Positions 43,385-51,191 of a stretch of 64,000 nucleotides of DNA are shown in pieces. The stretch comes from Paenibacillus sp. V4I3 (GTDB taxonomy: Bacteria > Bacillota > Bacilli > Paenibacillales > NBRC-103111). The notes beneath the pieces were generated by a model, which saw only the letters and a list, made by a program, of their open reading frames with translations, was not told the origin of the DNA and searched no databases. Position numbers and translations under genes: made by a program. Numbering within the stretch: position 1 is the first letter of the stretch; each line of letters begins with the position of its first letter. The stretch lies in the NCBI RefSeq assembly GCF_030817215.1, contig NZ_JAUSZA010000001.1:4934501-4998500 (forward strand), read 5' to 3'.

Positions 43385-44554
43385 ATGAAATCCAAAAAAC
43401 GTGTTATACCTTTCATCATCACCGTGATGTTAATGGTTTCCAATATGAATTTGGCTTATGCTCAAAATGATGCCAATCTGGCGGTCAAAGACTTGATCGA
43501 TAATTATAATAAACGTCTGGAAGTCATTCAACAGCTTAATAATCAAGAAGAACAGATTCAAGGTCAGCTTTCTACGATTAACCGGCAAATATATGAATAT
43601 GATCAATTGGTTAGCGAGCTGCAACCCGATATCGATAAAATTACAATGAAAATGCAATCCATACAAATCAATATCAGCAATACCGAGAAGAACATTGACT
43701 ATCGTAATCAGTTATTGAAAAATCGCCTTAATAATATGTATACAAGCGGAAATCTCTCGGTTTCATTTATTGAAGTGCTTTTGGGTTCTACGGATTTTGG
43801 CGATTTTATTAATCGGGTGAGTATGCTGACGATGGTTATCAAATCGGATAAGCAATTGATCGAAGTCATGTCGCAGGACAAAGTAAATTTGACAAAATTA
43901 AAAGATGAGCTTGACCAACAACAAAGTTTGCTCTTGGCACAGCGGAATACATTAAGTTCTGCAAAGGCTGCACAAGAAGAAAAGATCAATCAACGGATTG
44001 CTTTATTAGATCAGTTACAGAAGAAAAGTCAGGCTGAAGTGGATACTGCTCATAAAGTAGAAGAAGACTTGTCGAGTATTGACGATAAGCTTACCCCTGA
44101 GGTTGAGGCGCAGCTCAATGCTGTCTTACAAAATAAGGTATGGAGTGACGGTTTTTGGGACTGGCCGGTTCCTTCCTCCCACATGATTACATCGGATTTT
44201 GGCCCGCGCGTACAAGAATTTCATGCGGGAATCGATATCGGTGCACCGATCGGAACATCCATCGTTGCGGTAGATAACGGGATTGTGCTTTACGCCGGGA
44301 AAGCGAACGGATTCGGCAACTGGGTTGTTATTAAACATTCCAACGGTTTAATGAGCGTATATGGCCATATGTTTGGAGCCGGGATCTACGTATCCGTAGG
44401 TCAGGAAGTAAAACTCGGGCAAACCATTGCAGTTGTCGGGAATGATGGGCAATCGACAGGTCCCCATCTGCATTTTGCCGTTGCTACAGGAATTACCGGA
44501 AATAAAATGAACTATATTGATCCTCGCCCTTATTTGGATAATAAAAAACTATAA
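43385..44554 (+). CDS. M23 peptidase with N-terminal coiled coil (EnvC-like murein hydrolase)
   Basis: The 389-residue secreted protein has a signal peptide ending near NLAYAQN and two long coiled-coil stretches (about residues 40-110 and 155-240). A C-terminal LytM/M23 domain has the zinc ligands in FHAGIDIGAPIG and GPHLHFAV, with SNGLMSVYGHMF between them. Such proteins cleave peptidoglycan cross-links or activate amidases during separation of cells or sporulation. GAAGGGATGATAGG precedes the ATG. It is a single gene with a terminator right after the stop. Length and domain order are typical of Firmicute members. Confidence 0.92.
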   Translation: MKSKKRVIPFIITVMLMVSNMNLAYAQNDANLAVKDLIDNYNKRLEVIQQLNNQEEQIQGQLSTINRQIYEYDQLVSELQPDIDKITMKMQSIQINISNTEKNIDYRNQLLKNRLNNMYTSGNLSVSFIEVLLGSTDFGDFINRVSMLTMVIKSDKQLIEVMSQDKVNLTKLKDELDQQQSLLLAQRNTLSSAKAAQEEKINQRIALLDQLQKKSQAEVDTAHKVEEDLSSIDDKLTPEVEAQLNAVLQNKVWSDGFWDWPVPSSHMITSDFGPRVQEFHAGIDIGAPIGTSIVAVDNGIVLYAGKANGFGNWVVIKHSNGLMSVYGHMFGAGIYVSVGQEVKLGQTIAVVGNDGQSTGPHLHFAVATGITGNKMNYIDPRPYLDNKKL

Positions 44555-44559
44555 TCATG

Positions 44560-44599
44560 AAAACTCCCTTGGCGGCCATGTCCAACTAGGGAGTTTTTG
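44560..44599 (+). terminator. Terminator of the M23 peptidase gene
   Basis: AAACTCCCT pairs with AGGGAGTTT around an 18-base loop, followed by TTGATTT. Confidence 0.75.
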
Positions 44600-44695
44600 A
44601 TTTATAACCATGGGTACAATGGGCTGAATACATAGTTGCCAATTTAATGAATAAAGTGATGTAAGGAATTGTCATACTAAAGGAGGCGTACAGGT

Positions 44696-46522
44696 ATGCG
44701 GCTTGAGCCTGATTTTCCAGAGGCTGATTTAGTCATTTATAACGCTAACATCGTAACCATGGATGAATCCAGACACATCGCAACAGCAGTTGCCATTAAG
44801 GGAGACCGTATTATTGCTGTGGGCAGAGATGCCGATGTTATGTGCTATAAAGGACCAAAGACTCGTGTTGTGGATGCTAACAAGCGCCTTATGATTCCAG
44901 GATTGAATGATACGCACATTCATCTAATACGCGGCGGATTGAACTATAACTTGGAGCTGCGTTGGGATGGAGTGCCGTCGCTTGCTGACGGTTTGCGTAT
45001 ATTAAAACAACAAGTAGACCGTACACCACCACCGCAATGGGTGCGCGTCGTCGGGGGGTGGTCGGAGTTTCAATTCAAGGAACGCCGATTGCCCACTTTG
45101 GAAGAAATCAATCGTATAGCTCCGGATACGCCCGTGTTCATTCTGCATTTATACCAACGAGCCCTTTTGAACAAAGCGGCTTTGCGCGCGGTTGGGATTA
45201 CGAAGGATACGCCGGATCCACCAGGCGGTGAAATTCAACGGGATAGCCAAGGCAATCCGACCGGGCTGCTATTAGCCAAGCCGAGCGCAACGATTCTATA
45301 TTCGACTTTAGCGAAAGGGCCTAAACTATCACATGAAGATCAGTTGAACTCCACGCGGCTGTTCATGCGTGAAATGAATCGCTTTGGCGTGACCAGCGTC
45401 ATTGATGCCGGCGGCGGCTTTCAGAATTACCCGGAAGATTATCAAGTCTTTGAGGAACTCGACAAGAACGGAGAAATTACTATTCGAACGGCATATAATT
45501 TGTTCACGCAGCATCCCGGCCACGAACTGGACGATTTTAAAACATGGACGGCTACATCGAAGCCTTATACGGGGAGCCCTTATTATCGTCACAACGGCGG
45601 CGGTGAAATGCTTGTATACAGCGCAGCTGACTACGAAAACTTTGCCGAACCTCGCCCGATTTTGCCCGCTGTCATGGAAAGCGACTTATATAATGTTGTC
45701 CGGCTGCTGGTTCAACAGCGCTGGCCTTTCCGACTCCACGCAACCTATGGCGAGGACATCACGCGCTTCCTCAACGTGTTTGAACGTGTAAATAAGGAAG
45801 TTCCATTTAAAGATCTACGGTGGATCTTCGATCATGCTGAAACGATCCGCGAGCCGGATCTGGAACGCGTTATCGCGTTAGGCGGATCCATTGCCGTTCA
45901 AAACCGGATGGCGTTTCAAGGAGAATATTTCGTTGACAGATATGGAGCTGAAGAAGCTAAGCACGCTCCACCTGTCGTTAAGATGCTTTCACATGGATTG
46001 CATGTAGGCGTCGGTACGGATGCTACGAGGGTAGCCAGTTATAACCCTTGGGTTTCCTTGTACTGGCTAATTACCGGTAAAACGCTTGGCGGACTGCGCT
46101 TGTACCCTTCTTCCAATCGGGTCGACCGGCACCAAGCTCTTCGCATGTATACAGCCGGAAATGCCTGGTTCTCGAAGGAAGAGGATGTAAAGGGCCAAAT
46201 CAGGGTAGGTTATTACGCAGACATATCACTCCTTTCTGATGATTTCTTCCGTGTCTCCGAGGAAGAAATCAAACGCATTGAGTCCGTATTGACTGTCGTA
46301 GGCGGTAAGATTGTTTATGGCGCTAGTGAATTCGCCAGATTATCGCCTCCAGCTCCGAAAGCAAGTCCAGACTGGTCGCCGATCAATTACTATGGCGGAT
46401 ACTGTAAAGCCCCGCATGATGGAGGCGGGGGTGGTCCGTGGATACATCGGCCGCAGCATGCGCATCATTGCGGCCATCATCACGGAAGCGGGTTCTGCGA
46501 CTTGGATTGCTTCGTCTTTTGA
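44696..46522 (+). CDS. Amidohydrolase (YtcJ/formamide-deformylase type) with His-rich tail
   Basis: The 608-residue protein is an amidohydrolase superfamily member. It starts 'ADLVIYNANIVTMDESRHIA' and binds metal through 'MIPGLNDTHIHLIRGGLNYN'; the family's later ligands appear in RLHATYGEDI, WIFDHAE and VGVGTDATRVASYNPW. The C-terminal beta sandwich contains GYYADISLLSDDFF. The last 30 residues are unusual: 'RPQHAHHCGHHHGSGFCDLD' carries seven His and two Cys, likely a metal-binding tail. AAAGGAGGCG precedes the ATG. The CDGSH gene follows after about 40 bases and may be co-transcribed. The substrate is unknown. Confidence 0.9.
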   Translation: MRLEPDFPEADLVIYNANIVTMDESRHIATAVAIKGDRIIAVGRDADVMCYKGPKTRVVDANKRLMIPGLNDTHIHLIRGGLNYNLELRWDGVPSLADGLRILKQQVDRTPPPQWVRVVGGWSEFQFKERRLPTLEEINRIAPDTPVFILHLYQRALLNKAALRAVGITKDTPDPPGGEIQRDSQGNPTGLLLAKPSATILYSTLAKGPKLSHEDQLNSTRLFMREMNRFGVTSVIDAGGGFQNYPEDYQVFEELDKNGEITIRTAYNLFTQHPGHELDDFKTWTATSKPYTGSPYYRHNGGGEMLVYSAADYENFAEPRPILPAVMESDLYNVVRLLVQQRWPFRLHATYGEDITRFLNVFERVNKEVPFKDLRWIFDHAETIREPDLERVIALGGSIAVQNRMAFQGEYFVDRYGAEEAKHAPPVVKMLSHGLHVGVGTDATRVASYNPWVSLYWLITGKTLGGLRLYPSSNRVDRHQALRMYTAGNAWFSKEEDVKGQIRVGYYADISLLSDDFFRVSEEEIKRIESVLTVVGGKIVYGASEFARLSPPAPKASPDWSPINYYGGYCKAPHDGGGGGPWIHRPQHAHHCGHHHGSGFCDLDCFVF

Positions 46523-46561
46523 ACCTAACAACTAACTCACAAACAGAAAGGTCTGGCATGT

Positions 46562-46768
46562 ATGTCCGATTTAACGATTAAAGTCAATGATAACGGTCCT
46601 TTACGGATCATGGGAAAAGTAGACATGGTGGATGCAGAGGGGAATCGCTTTGAGACCCCGGAATCTTTTATTCTGTGCCGCTGCGGACTATCCGATAAAA
46701 AACCGTTTTGTGATTTGGCACACAAAGGCAAGTTTGAAAGTGCTCCTCGTGCTGCCGATCAGGCTTAA
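46562..46768 (+). CDS. CDGSH-type iron-sulfur protein
   Basis: The 68-residue protein carries the CDGSH-like cluster ligands as 'CRCGLSDKKPFCDLAHKG': Cys, Cys, Cys and His around a [2Fe-2S] centre. The usual DGS is replaced by DLA, as in several bacterial members. The N-terminal 'LTIKVNDNGPLRIMGKVDMV' is typical of small prokaryotic CDGSH proteins. GAAAGG lies 10 bases upstream of the start. It follows the amidohydrolase closely, and a strong terminator follows it. Redox or cluster-transfer roles are known for the family; the partner here is unknown. Confidence 0.9.
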   Translation: MSDLTIKVNDNGPLRIMGKVDMVDAEGNRFETPESFILCRCGLSDKKPFCDLAHKGKFESAPRAADQA

Positions 46769-46780
46769 ATACAACAAAAT

Positions 46781-46824
46781 AACCTTGAAGAGACAGCTGC
46801 GAGCTTGTCGTTCAAGGTTTTTTT
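46781..46824 (+). terminator. Terminator after the CDGSH gene
   Basis: AACCTTGAA pairs with TTCAAGGTT and a T7 tract follows. Confidence 0.8.
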
Positions 46825-46877
46825 GCATTTCTCGGGAAGCCGGCAGTTCAGGATTATGAGCGGCGATAGGCTTTCTC

Positions 46878-47066
46878 GTGAAATTTAATTATGCTTCGGA
46901 ACAGCACCTTCCCGTCATCCGGCAGCCGATCCTTCTCATTAATAATCCTTCAAAAAAAGTAATGATAAAAATCGGTATGAGTTTTATTAAAATGTTCAGT
47001 CACTCGAAAGTTGAGAAAGATAGTCCTTTAAATAAACATGTTCTCTTTCATAAAAAGCAAAAATAA
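46878..47066 (+). CDS. Hypothetical basic 62-residue protein or gene remnant
   Basis: A GTG-started frame encodes 62 residues, rich in Lys and hydrophobics, with 'VIRQPILLINNPSKKVMIKI' in the centre and a KKQK tail. No good ribosome-binding site is present, so it may be the 3' end of a longer lost gene. It ends 5 bases before a complete cassette-boundary element, the same layout as the other cassette genes. I do not recognise a family. Confidence 0.35.
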   Translation: MKFNYASEQHLPVIRQPILLINNPSKKVMIKIGMSFIKMFSHSKVEKDSPLNKHVLFHKKQK

Positions 47067-47070
47067 TTCA

Positions 47071-47150
47071 GCTAACGGATACAAGAGCTCAAACTACATC
47101 ACGAGGCTAACGCAGGAATAATTCGGCGGCCTCGTTAAGCTATCGGGCAG
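47071..47150. repeat. Complete cassette-boundary element (80 bases)
   Basis: The element starts GCTAACGGATACAAGAGCTC, continues with a hairpin formed by ACGAGGC and GCCTCGT, and ends GTTAAGCTATCGGGCAG. The outer AGCTAACG also pairs with CGTTAAGCT with one bulged base. It begins 5 bases after the stop of the preceding frame. Confidence 0.7.
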
Positions 47151-47226
47151 GATAGAGGAGCATAAGCGCAATATATCATGGTAGTATATAGAGTGAACAC
47201 TGATTTGTGGAGAGGAGGATTTCTTG

Positions 47227-47580
47227 TTGAAGTATAATGAATTAATGGAACTGAAAGATGTATTCTTCCTTGGTCTTACAGAGCCTGAGATAAACGTATT
47301 AAGGCTTTATTTTAGCAGAAGCAATATCAGTGATACGCCTGAACCGCTCATTATAAGGTGAGAAAAACTTTGGAGATTCGTATTCAATAAATATTGATAA
47401 AAATTCCCCGATAATACAAATTGATTTTCACACATACATTGCGTATTCCATTCGAAATGAATCATTTACATCATGGGATGATTATGAGGAATTTGAAGGG
47501 AAGGGAAGATATTTAGGATTTACAAGAAATCTAGGTATGTATCCCGAAATCATCCCGCCAATACATCATCGATATATGTT
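47227..47580 (+). pseudogene. Cassette gene of unknown function, frameshifted and cut by a repeat element
   Basis: A strong AGAGGAGGA site precedes TTG 47227. The first frame encodes 44 residues including 'GLTEPEINVLRLYFSRSNIS' and then stops. One base over, coding continues with GEKNFGDSYSINIDKNSP, 'IIQIDFHTYIAYSIRNESFT', 'SWDDYEEFEGKGRYLGFTRN' and ends where the Tn7-like element begins near 47575. The gene therefore has a frameshift and has lost its C-terminus to the element. It follows the boundary element at 47071 by 76 bases. No family recognised. Confidence 0.55.
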
Positions 47581-47762
47581 CTTGTCCTCCGACACATCCG
47601 ACATTTGTGTCGCGAAATGTCTGGTGACAAGAACATTATCTCATTAATATCCGTGTAAATCGCGGCTTTTTTATTTTATGGGATCAAGTTCTTGTCAAAA
47701 ACCAATGACAAGAACTTGATCCCATTCCCGATTTTGACAAGAACTTGATCTCATTCCCGACG
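47574..47762. repeat. Tn7/Mu-like end-repeat elements, family 1
   Basis: A right end ATGTTCTTGTCCTCCGACA closes at 47594. A second element starts at 47618 with TGTCTGGTGACAAGAACA, holds a CCGTGTAAATCGCGG hairpin with a T-run, and continues with GATCAAGTTCTTGTCA plus two inverted GACAAGAACTTGATC copies. It ends CATTCCCGAC at 47761. It is about 145 bases long, has no gene, and truncates the cassette gene on its left. Confidence 0.7.
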
Positions 47763-47867
47763 GATCCCCGGTCGAATACATTTTTGTTACGGTGAACTAT
47801 AGCCTAATACGACGTAGTGCAGCTGCTGACAAAGATCGGCAGGCGTGTTCAACTAAAGGGCAGAATA

Positions 47868-48386
47868 ATGCAACTGTCTAATGAATATTTATGGTATATT
47901 TTAGTGGATGAGGAAGGAGAGATTAATGTGGGCTTTGCATTCTTGGATTTAGAATTTATTCCTGGTAAAGAAGTTGACTTAGTTATCTCTGAGAAAGTTC
48001 CAGGTGATGAAGAGAAGGGATTTGTTCCTGCATATAAATACAACATCGTTCGAGCTGGTTCCAATGAAATCACAGGTAAAATAGATGTTCGGATTGGTAG
48101 CAATGAAAATCTTTATTATGGTGGACATATAGGTTATTCGATAACAGAGAAATTTAGAGGGAACCATTTCGCTGCAAAGGCTTGCTTATTAGTCAAGCAA
48201 GTAGCACTAGCACATGGTATGGAGAAATTAATTATTACATGTAACCCAGATAATTTCCCTTCGAGAAAAACTTGTGAGTACATCGGAGCTAAATTGAATG
48301 TAATTGTTGAACTCCCTCCACATAATGACATGTACCTTGAAGGAGAGAGGCAAAAATGTATTTTCGAGTGGTCATTATTGAGCTAA
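47868..48386 (+). CDS. GNAT-family N-acetyltransferase
   Basis: The 172-residue protein is a GNAT acetyltransferase. It has 'VNIGFAFL'-like beta strands (NVGFAFLDLE), the central 'GGHIGYSITEKFRGNHFAAK' with the acetyl-CoA loop RGNHFA, and the C-terminal 'CNPDNFPSRKTCEYIGAKLN'. I start it at ATG 47868, behind AAAGGG; the longer frame from GTG 47817 would cross a boundary motif (CTAAAGGGCAG at 47854). Its TAA stop is itself the TAA of the downstream motif GCTAACGG at 48382. Substrate unknown. It looks like a one-gene cassette. Confidence 0.85.
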   Translation: MQLSNEYLWYILVDEEGEINVGFAFLDLEFIPGKEVDLVISEKVPGDEEKGFVPAYKYNIVRAGSNEITGKIDVRIGSNENLYYGGHIGYSITEKFRGNHFAAKACLLVKQVALAHGMEKLIITCNPDNFPSRKTCEYIGAKLNVIVELPPHNDMYLEGERQKCIFEWSLLS

Positions 48387-48401
48387 CGGATACAAGAGCT
48401 C
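48382..48401. repeat. Cassette-boundary motif, left-end form
   Basis: GCTAACGGATACAAGAGCTC is identical over 20 bases to the left end at 47071 and overlaps the stop codon of the acetyltransferase gene. A terminator hairpin follows instead of the usual second hairpin. Confidence 0.65.
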
Positions 48402-48430
48402 AGCGATAGAATCGATCCATCGCTTTTTCT
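48402..48430 (+). terminator. Terminator after the acetyltransferase gene
   Basis: AGCGATAGAATCGATCCATCGCT folds with AGCGAT/ATCGCT arms and is followed by TTTTCTG. Confidence 0.65.
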
Positions 48431-48489
48431 GTATTTATTACGGCGGGCCGCTTAATATATGCGGCTTGGTTGTGAAGGAGGCGAATTTT

Positions 48490-49011
48490 ATGCTCTATAT
48501 ATTTAGCGGGTTGCCAGGCACCGGGAAGTCCACGTTATCATCGGCTTTGGCTAGAGAGTTTCAGGCTACGTATCTCCGGGTCGATGTCGTGGAACAAGCT
48601 ATGCGGGTTGCTGGGACGTGGGCAGATGGACCCGCGGGTTACATCGTGTGTTATGCGATTGCATCGCAGAATCTCCGACTGGGACTCGATGTGATAGCAG
48701 ATACGGTCAATCCCATCGAAATAACGCGCCAAGATTGGCGCAACGTGGCGGAATCTCTTGGAACTCTGTTTGTGGAAATCGAAGTAGTCTGCTCAGACGA
48801 TCGTGAACATAGGCATCGAATCGAAACGCGTGTAGCCGATATTCCCGGCTTTGCTTTACCTACATGGGAGCAAGTCAGGAACAGACAGTACGATATTTGG
48901 GAACGTGAACACATCGTCATCGATACAGCTCACCAAACTGTGGCCGAAAGTCTGAAGACGTTGCGCGAACGGTTGGATCGGGAGCGTAAGAAGTTTAGTA
49001 GATTCCGCTAA
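48490..49011 (+). CDS. AAA/P-loop small-molecule kinase
   Basis: The 173-residue protein starts at ATG 48490, behind AAGGAGG. It opens with the Walker A loop 'LYIFSGLPGTGKSTLSSALA', continues with a lid-like region and ends in an amphipathic helix with 'TVAESLKTLRERL'. It belongs to the P-loop kinases related to adenylylsulfate, gluconate and shikimate kinases (AAA_33 type), a group that also includes some antibiotic phosphotransferases. The phosphate acceptor is unknown. The stop codon TAA lies inside GCTAACGG of the next boundary element, so it again looks like a one-gene cassette. Confidence 0.85.
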   Translation: MLYIFSGLPGTGKSTLSSALAREFQATYLRVDVVEQAMRVAGTWADGPAGYIVCYAIASQNLRLGLDVIADTVNPIEITRQDWRNVAESLGTLFVEIEVVCSDDREHRHRIETRVADIPGFALPTWEQVRNRQYDIWEREHIVIDTAHQTVAESLKTLRERLDRERKKFSRFR

Positions 49012-49076
49012 CGGAGACGGAGCTTCAGGGCAACAGGCTGCTAGCATCAATGGCAGCCTGTTGAGCTATCGGGCAG
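49007..49076. repeat. Complete cassette-boundary element (70 bases)
   Basis: It begins GCTAACGGAGACGGAGC, overlapping the kinase stop codon, and folds through CAACAGGCTGC and GCAGCCTGTTG. It ends GTTGAGCTATCGGGCAG. Confidence 0.7.
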
Positions 49077-49158
49077 CATTCCTATTATGAAGAAATACGA
49101 GACTTGAGAAACAAAAAGGCTCCTTGGTATGATGTTTATGGGTCCACGATGCTGGCCA

Positions 49159-49170
49159 GCTAACGGATCC
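49159..49170. repeat. Cassette-boundary motif, left-end form, beside an IS110 element
   Basis: GCTAACGGATCC lies 82 bases after the preceding element and 26 bases before the IS110 transposase start. The IS110 left end, with GGCTCCTTGG, lies between the two motifs. Confidence 0.5.
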
Positions 49171-49195
49171 AAAAACAAACCAAGGAGACTACAAG

Positions 49196-49667
49196 ATGCA
49201 TTCTACTCAAAATGAACGAATTAATCAAATCACTTCTTCTACCTTAATTGTCGGTGTCGACATCGCCAAATTCAAACATGTGGCTCGAGCCCAAGACTAC
49301 CGCGGAGTCGAGTTCGGGAAGCCAATCACGTTTGAGAACAACCGGGAAGGTTTTGAATTGTTTGTTAATTGGTACCAAAAGATATCAACGGAGCAAGGAT
49401 TCCAGGACGTAATTGTCGGCATGGAGCCGACAGGCCACTACTGGCTGAATCTTGCATATTACTTAAGAGAAAAGCGATTTAGGTACGGTGTGGTGAATCC
49501 ACTGCACGTGAAGAAAAGCAAAGAACTGGACGACAATTCTCCAACGAAGAATGACGTTAAGGACGCGAAAGTAATTGCACAGCTAGTCAAAGACGGGAGA
49601 TACGCCATACGAAGCCTACCTCAGGGCGTTTATGCAGAACTGCGGGAAGCGATGATAACTCATTTCA
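49196..49667 (+). pseudogene. IS110-family transposase, truncated
   Basis: The gene starts at ATG 49196 behind CAAGGAGAC and encodes the DEDD nuclease domain of an IS110 transposase. It shows the catalytic Asp in 'TLIVGVDIAKFKHVARAQDY', then 'VIVGMEPTGHYWLNLAYYL' and DDNSPTKNDVKDAKVIA. After about 157 residues, at AMITH, it runs into a Tn7-like element at 49668 and stops 20 codons later. The C-terminal transposase-20 domain (over 200 residues) is missing and does not resume on the other side. It is a different subgroup from the copy at 40203. Confidence 0.9.
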
Positions 49668-49774
49668 TGTCGGGTGACAAGAACATATACGCTTATGAAG
49701 CCGCATATCTGCGGCTTTTTTCATTTTAACGATAAGTCAAAAGCCAGTGACAAGAACATGTATCGTTGTCCGCA
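49668..49774. repeat. Tn7/Mu-like end-repeat element, family 1, inside the IS110 gene
   Basis: The left end TGTCGGGTGACAAGAACAT interrupts the transposase reading frame. An internal GCCGCATATCTGCGGC hairpin with TTTTT follows, then GTGACAAGAACATGTATC and a degenerate TTGTCCGCA right end. About 107 bases, non-coding. Confidence 0.7.
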
Positions 49775-49777
49775 GTT

Positions 49778-49903
49778 GAGGATTATTCTCAATTTGAATG
49801 CTTAAAAGGCAGGCAGAAGAGCGATGTGTATTCAAATCCAAGCAGTGAGAACAAACAATATATAAAATACGTAGACCAGTATGTAGCTCGATTAAGAATT
49901 TAA
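49778..49903 (+). pseudogene. C-terminal fragment of an unknown protein
   Basis: Right after the repeat element, 41 codons read EDYSQFECLKGRQKSDVYSN and end 'YIKYVDQYVARLRI' at a TAA, followed directly by a terminator. It is coding-like but has no start. The repeat element therefore marks a junction between an IS110 5' half and the 3' end of an unrelated gene. Confidence 0.45.
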
Positions 49904-49906
49904 ATT

Positions 49907-49956
49907 ATCAGCGTTGCCGATAACTTGTTGTTATTGGTAACGCTGATTTTTTTTTC
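49907..49956 (+). terminator. Strong rho-independent terminator
   Basis: ATCAGCGTTGCCGATAAC pairs with TTATTGGTAACGCTGAT, followed by a T9 tract. Confidence 0.85.
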
Positions 49957-50028
49957 GAGGGGGAACGGAACAGAAACATTAATGTATAGAAGAATGTATA
50001 GAAGTTCTTGTCGTTTTTGTATAGAAGT

Positions 50029-50171
50029 TGTCGGGTGACATGAACATTATCTCTTTATTAGCCGCGTAGATCGCGGCTTTTTGCGTTATGGGATAAAGTT
50101 CTTGTCAAATTTTAATGATAGAACTTTATCTCATTCCCGATTTTGACAAGAACTTGATCTCATTCCCGACA
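50029..50171. repeat. Tn7/Mu-like end-repeat element, family 1
   Basis: It runs from TGTCGGGTGACATGAACA to TCTCATTCCCGACA, 143 bases. Inside are CCGCGTAGATCGCGG with TTTTT, GATAAAGTTCTTGTCA, and two inverted copies, one with a 2-base deletion. This is one of the two clearest copies. No flanking duplication is seen. Confidence 0.75.
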
Positions 50172-51191
50172 AGCGTCATGACAGAGGTATTACCGTTCGG
50201 GAAACTCAGGTCATACAGGATATTGAAGGTGCTCTGGTTCGCTTTCGGATCGGTCAATGAGGATGTATCGCATCAACACGAAGATGACATGTTCAATTTT
50301 GACCGGGATTGGATCCATTGATTAGCTGGCTAACACTGGGAGACGGCGGGGATCAGGAATTATAGCAACTCTATGGCAAGATGCCAGCATTTTCTAACGG
50401 ATGTGGTACGCCAAAAAGAGCCGGGCACCCGAAGGCGAATAAGTGCTGAATCTGATTTGCCTGGACGGAGTCCCAGGCGGAGGTGATCCGTGTAATTTCC
50501 TTCCAGTTTTGTATTTACGAAGTTCAGCAATTTGCGTAAGATGGAGGTATTCACGAAGTTCGTGAATATGACGTTATCCGAAACCTTCGAAAGCATGTTG
50601 AAGACACGATATTAACCATACAAAACCAAGAAGAACAGACCGTATAAATTAGACGCGCCAGCAAGCGAGCAATTGGGTAACCCCCTTCGCCGCCGCGGCG
50701 CTTTTTTAATGATGTCAGAAACCAAAAAGTGGTATATACTACCAATATCTAAGGGAGAAAGAATAAGAGAATGGAATGAAGCTAGTCGCAATGGAATTGT
50801 ATGTTGGAAAAAGAAACTAGAAGAATAAAAAGCAGAACAAGAAAGAATCAAGCTAGTCGCGATAAAATATTAATGGGTAGGGGAAGGAAATAGAAGAATT
50901 CGAAGGTTGTTCAAGAGGTCGAAGGCATCGGATAACAACGTATTCATGCATCGGGGTATCCGCCCCTCGGTCCGGCCGAGGATTTTCGGGGAGGCAGGAG
51001 CAGCCGGACACATCTGCAAGACTAATTACGCTGCGCGAACCGGTGTGATGGATGGCTGCGCCGATCCAATCTGTCCCTTAAGTCTTTTGACGTCGTGAAT
51101 ACAGTAACGTTATGTGAAATGACCGCAGTTCAGAAAAACAAAGCCAAAATCCGGGAAAGTATTTGAGGCCACAACACGAGCACGTATTATC
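50172..51191. other. One kilobase with only gene debris
   Basis: No gene with a clear start and family is present. A plus-strand frame at 50180-50321 reads naturally but has no start signal. A 39-codon frame at 50709-50828 (MMSETKKWYILPISKGERI and on) could be the N-terminus of a lost gene. CTAACGGATG at about 50394 resembles a left boundary motif. The stretch 50930-51080 is GC-rich, unlike its neighbours. Confidence 0.4.
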
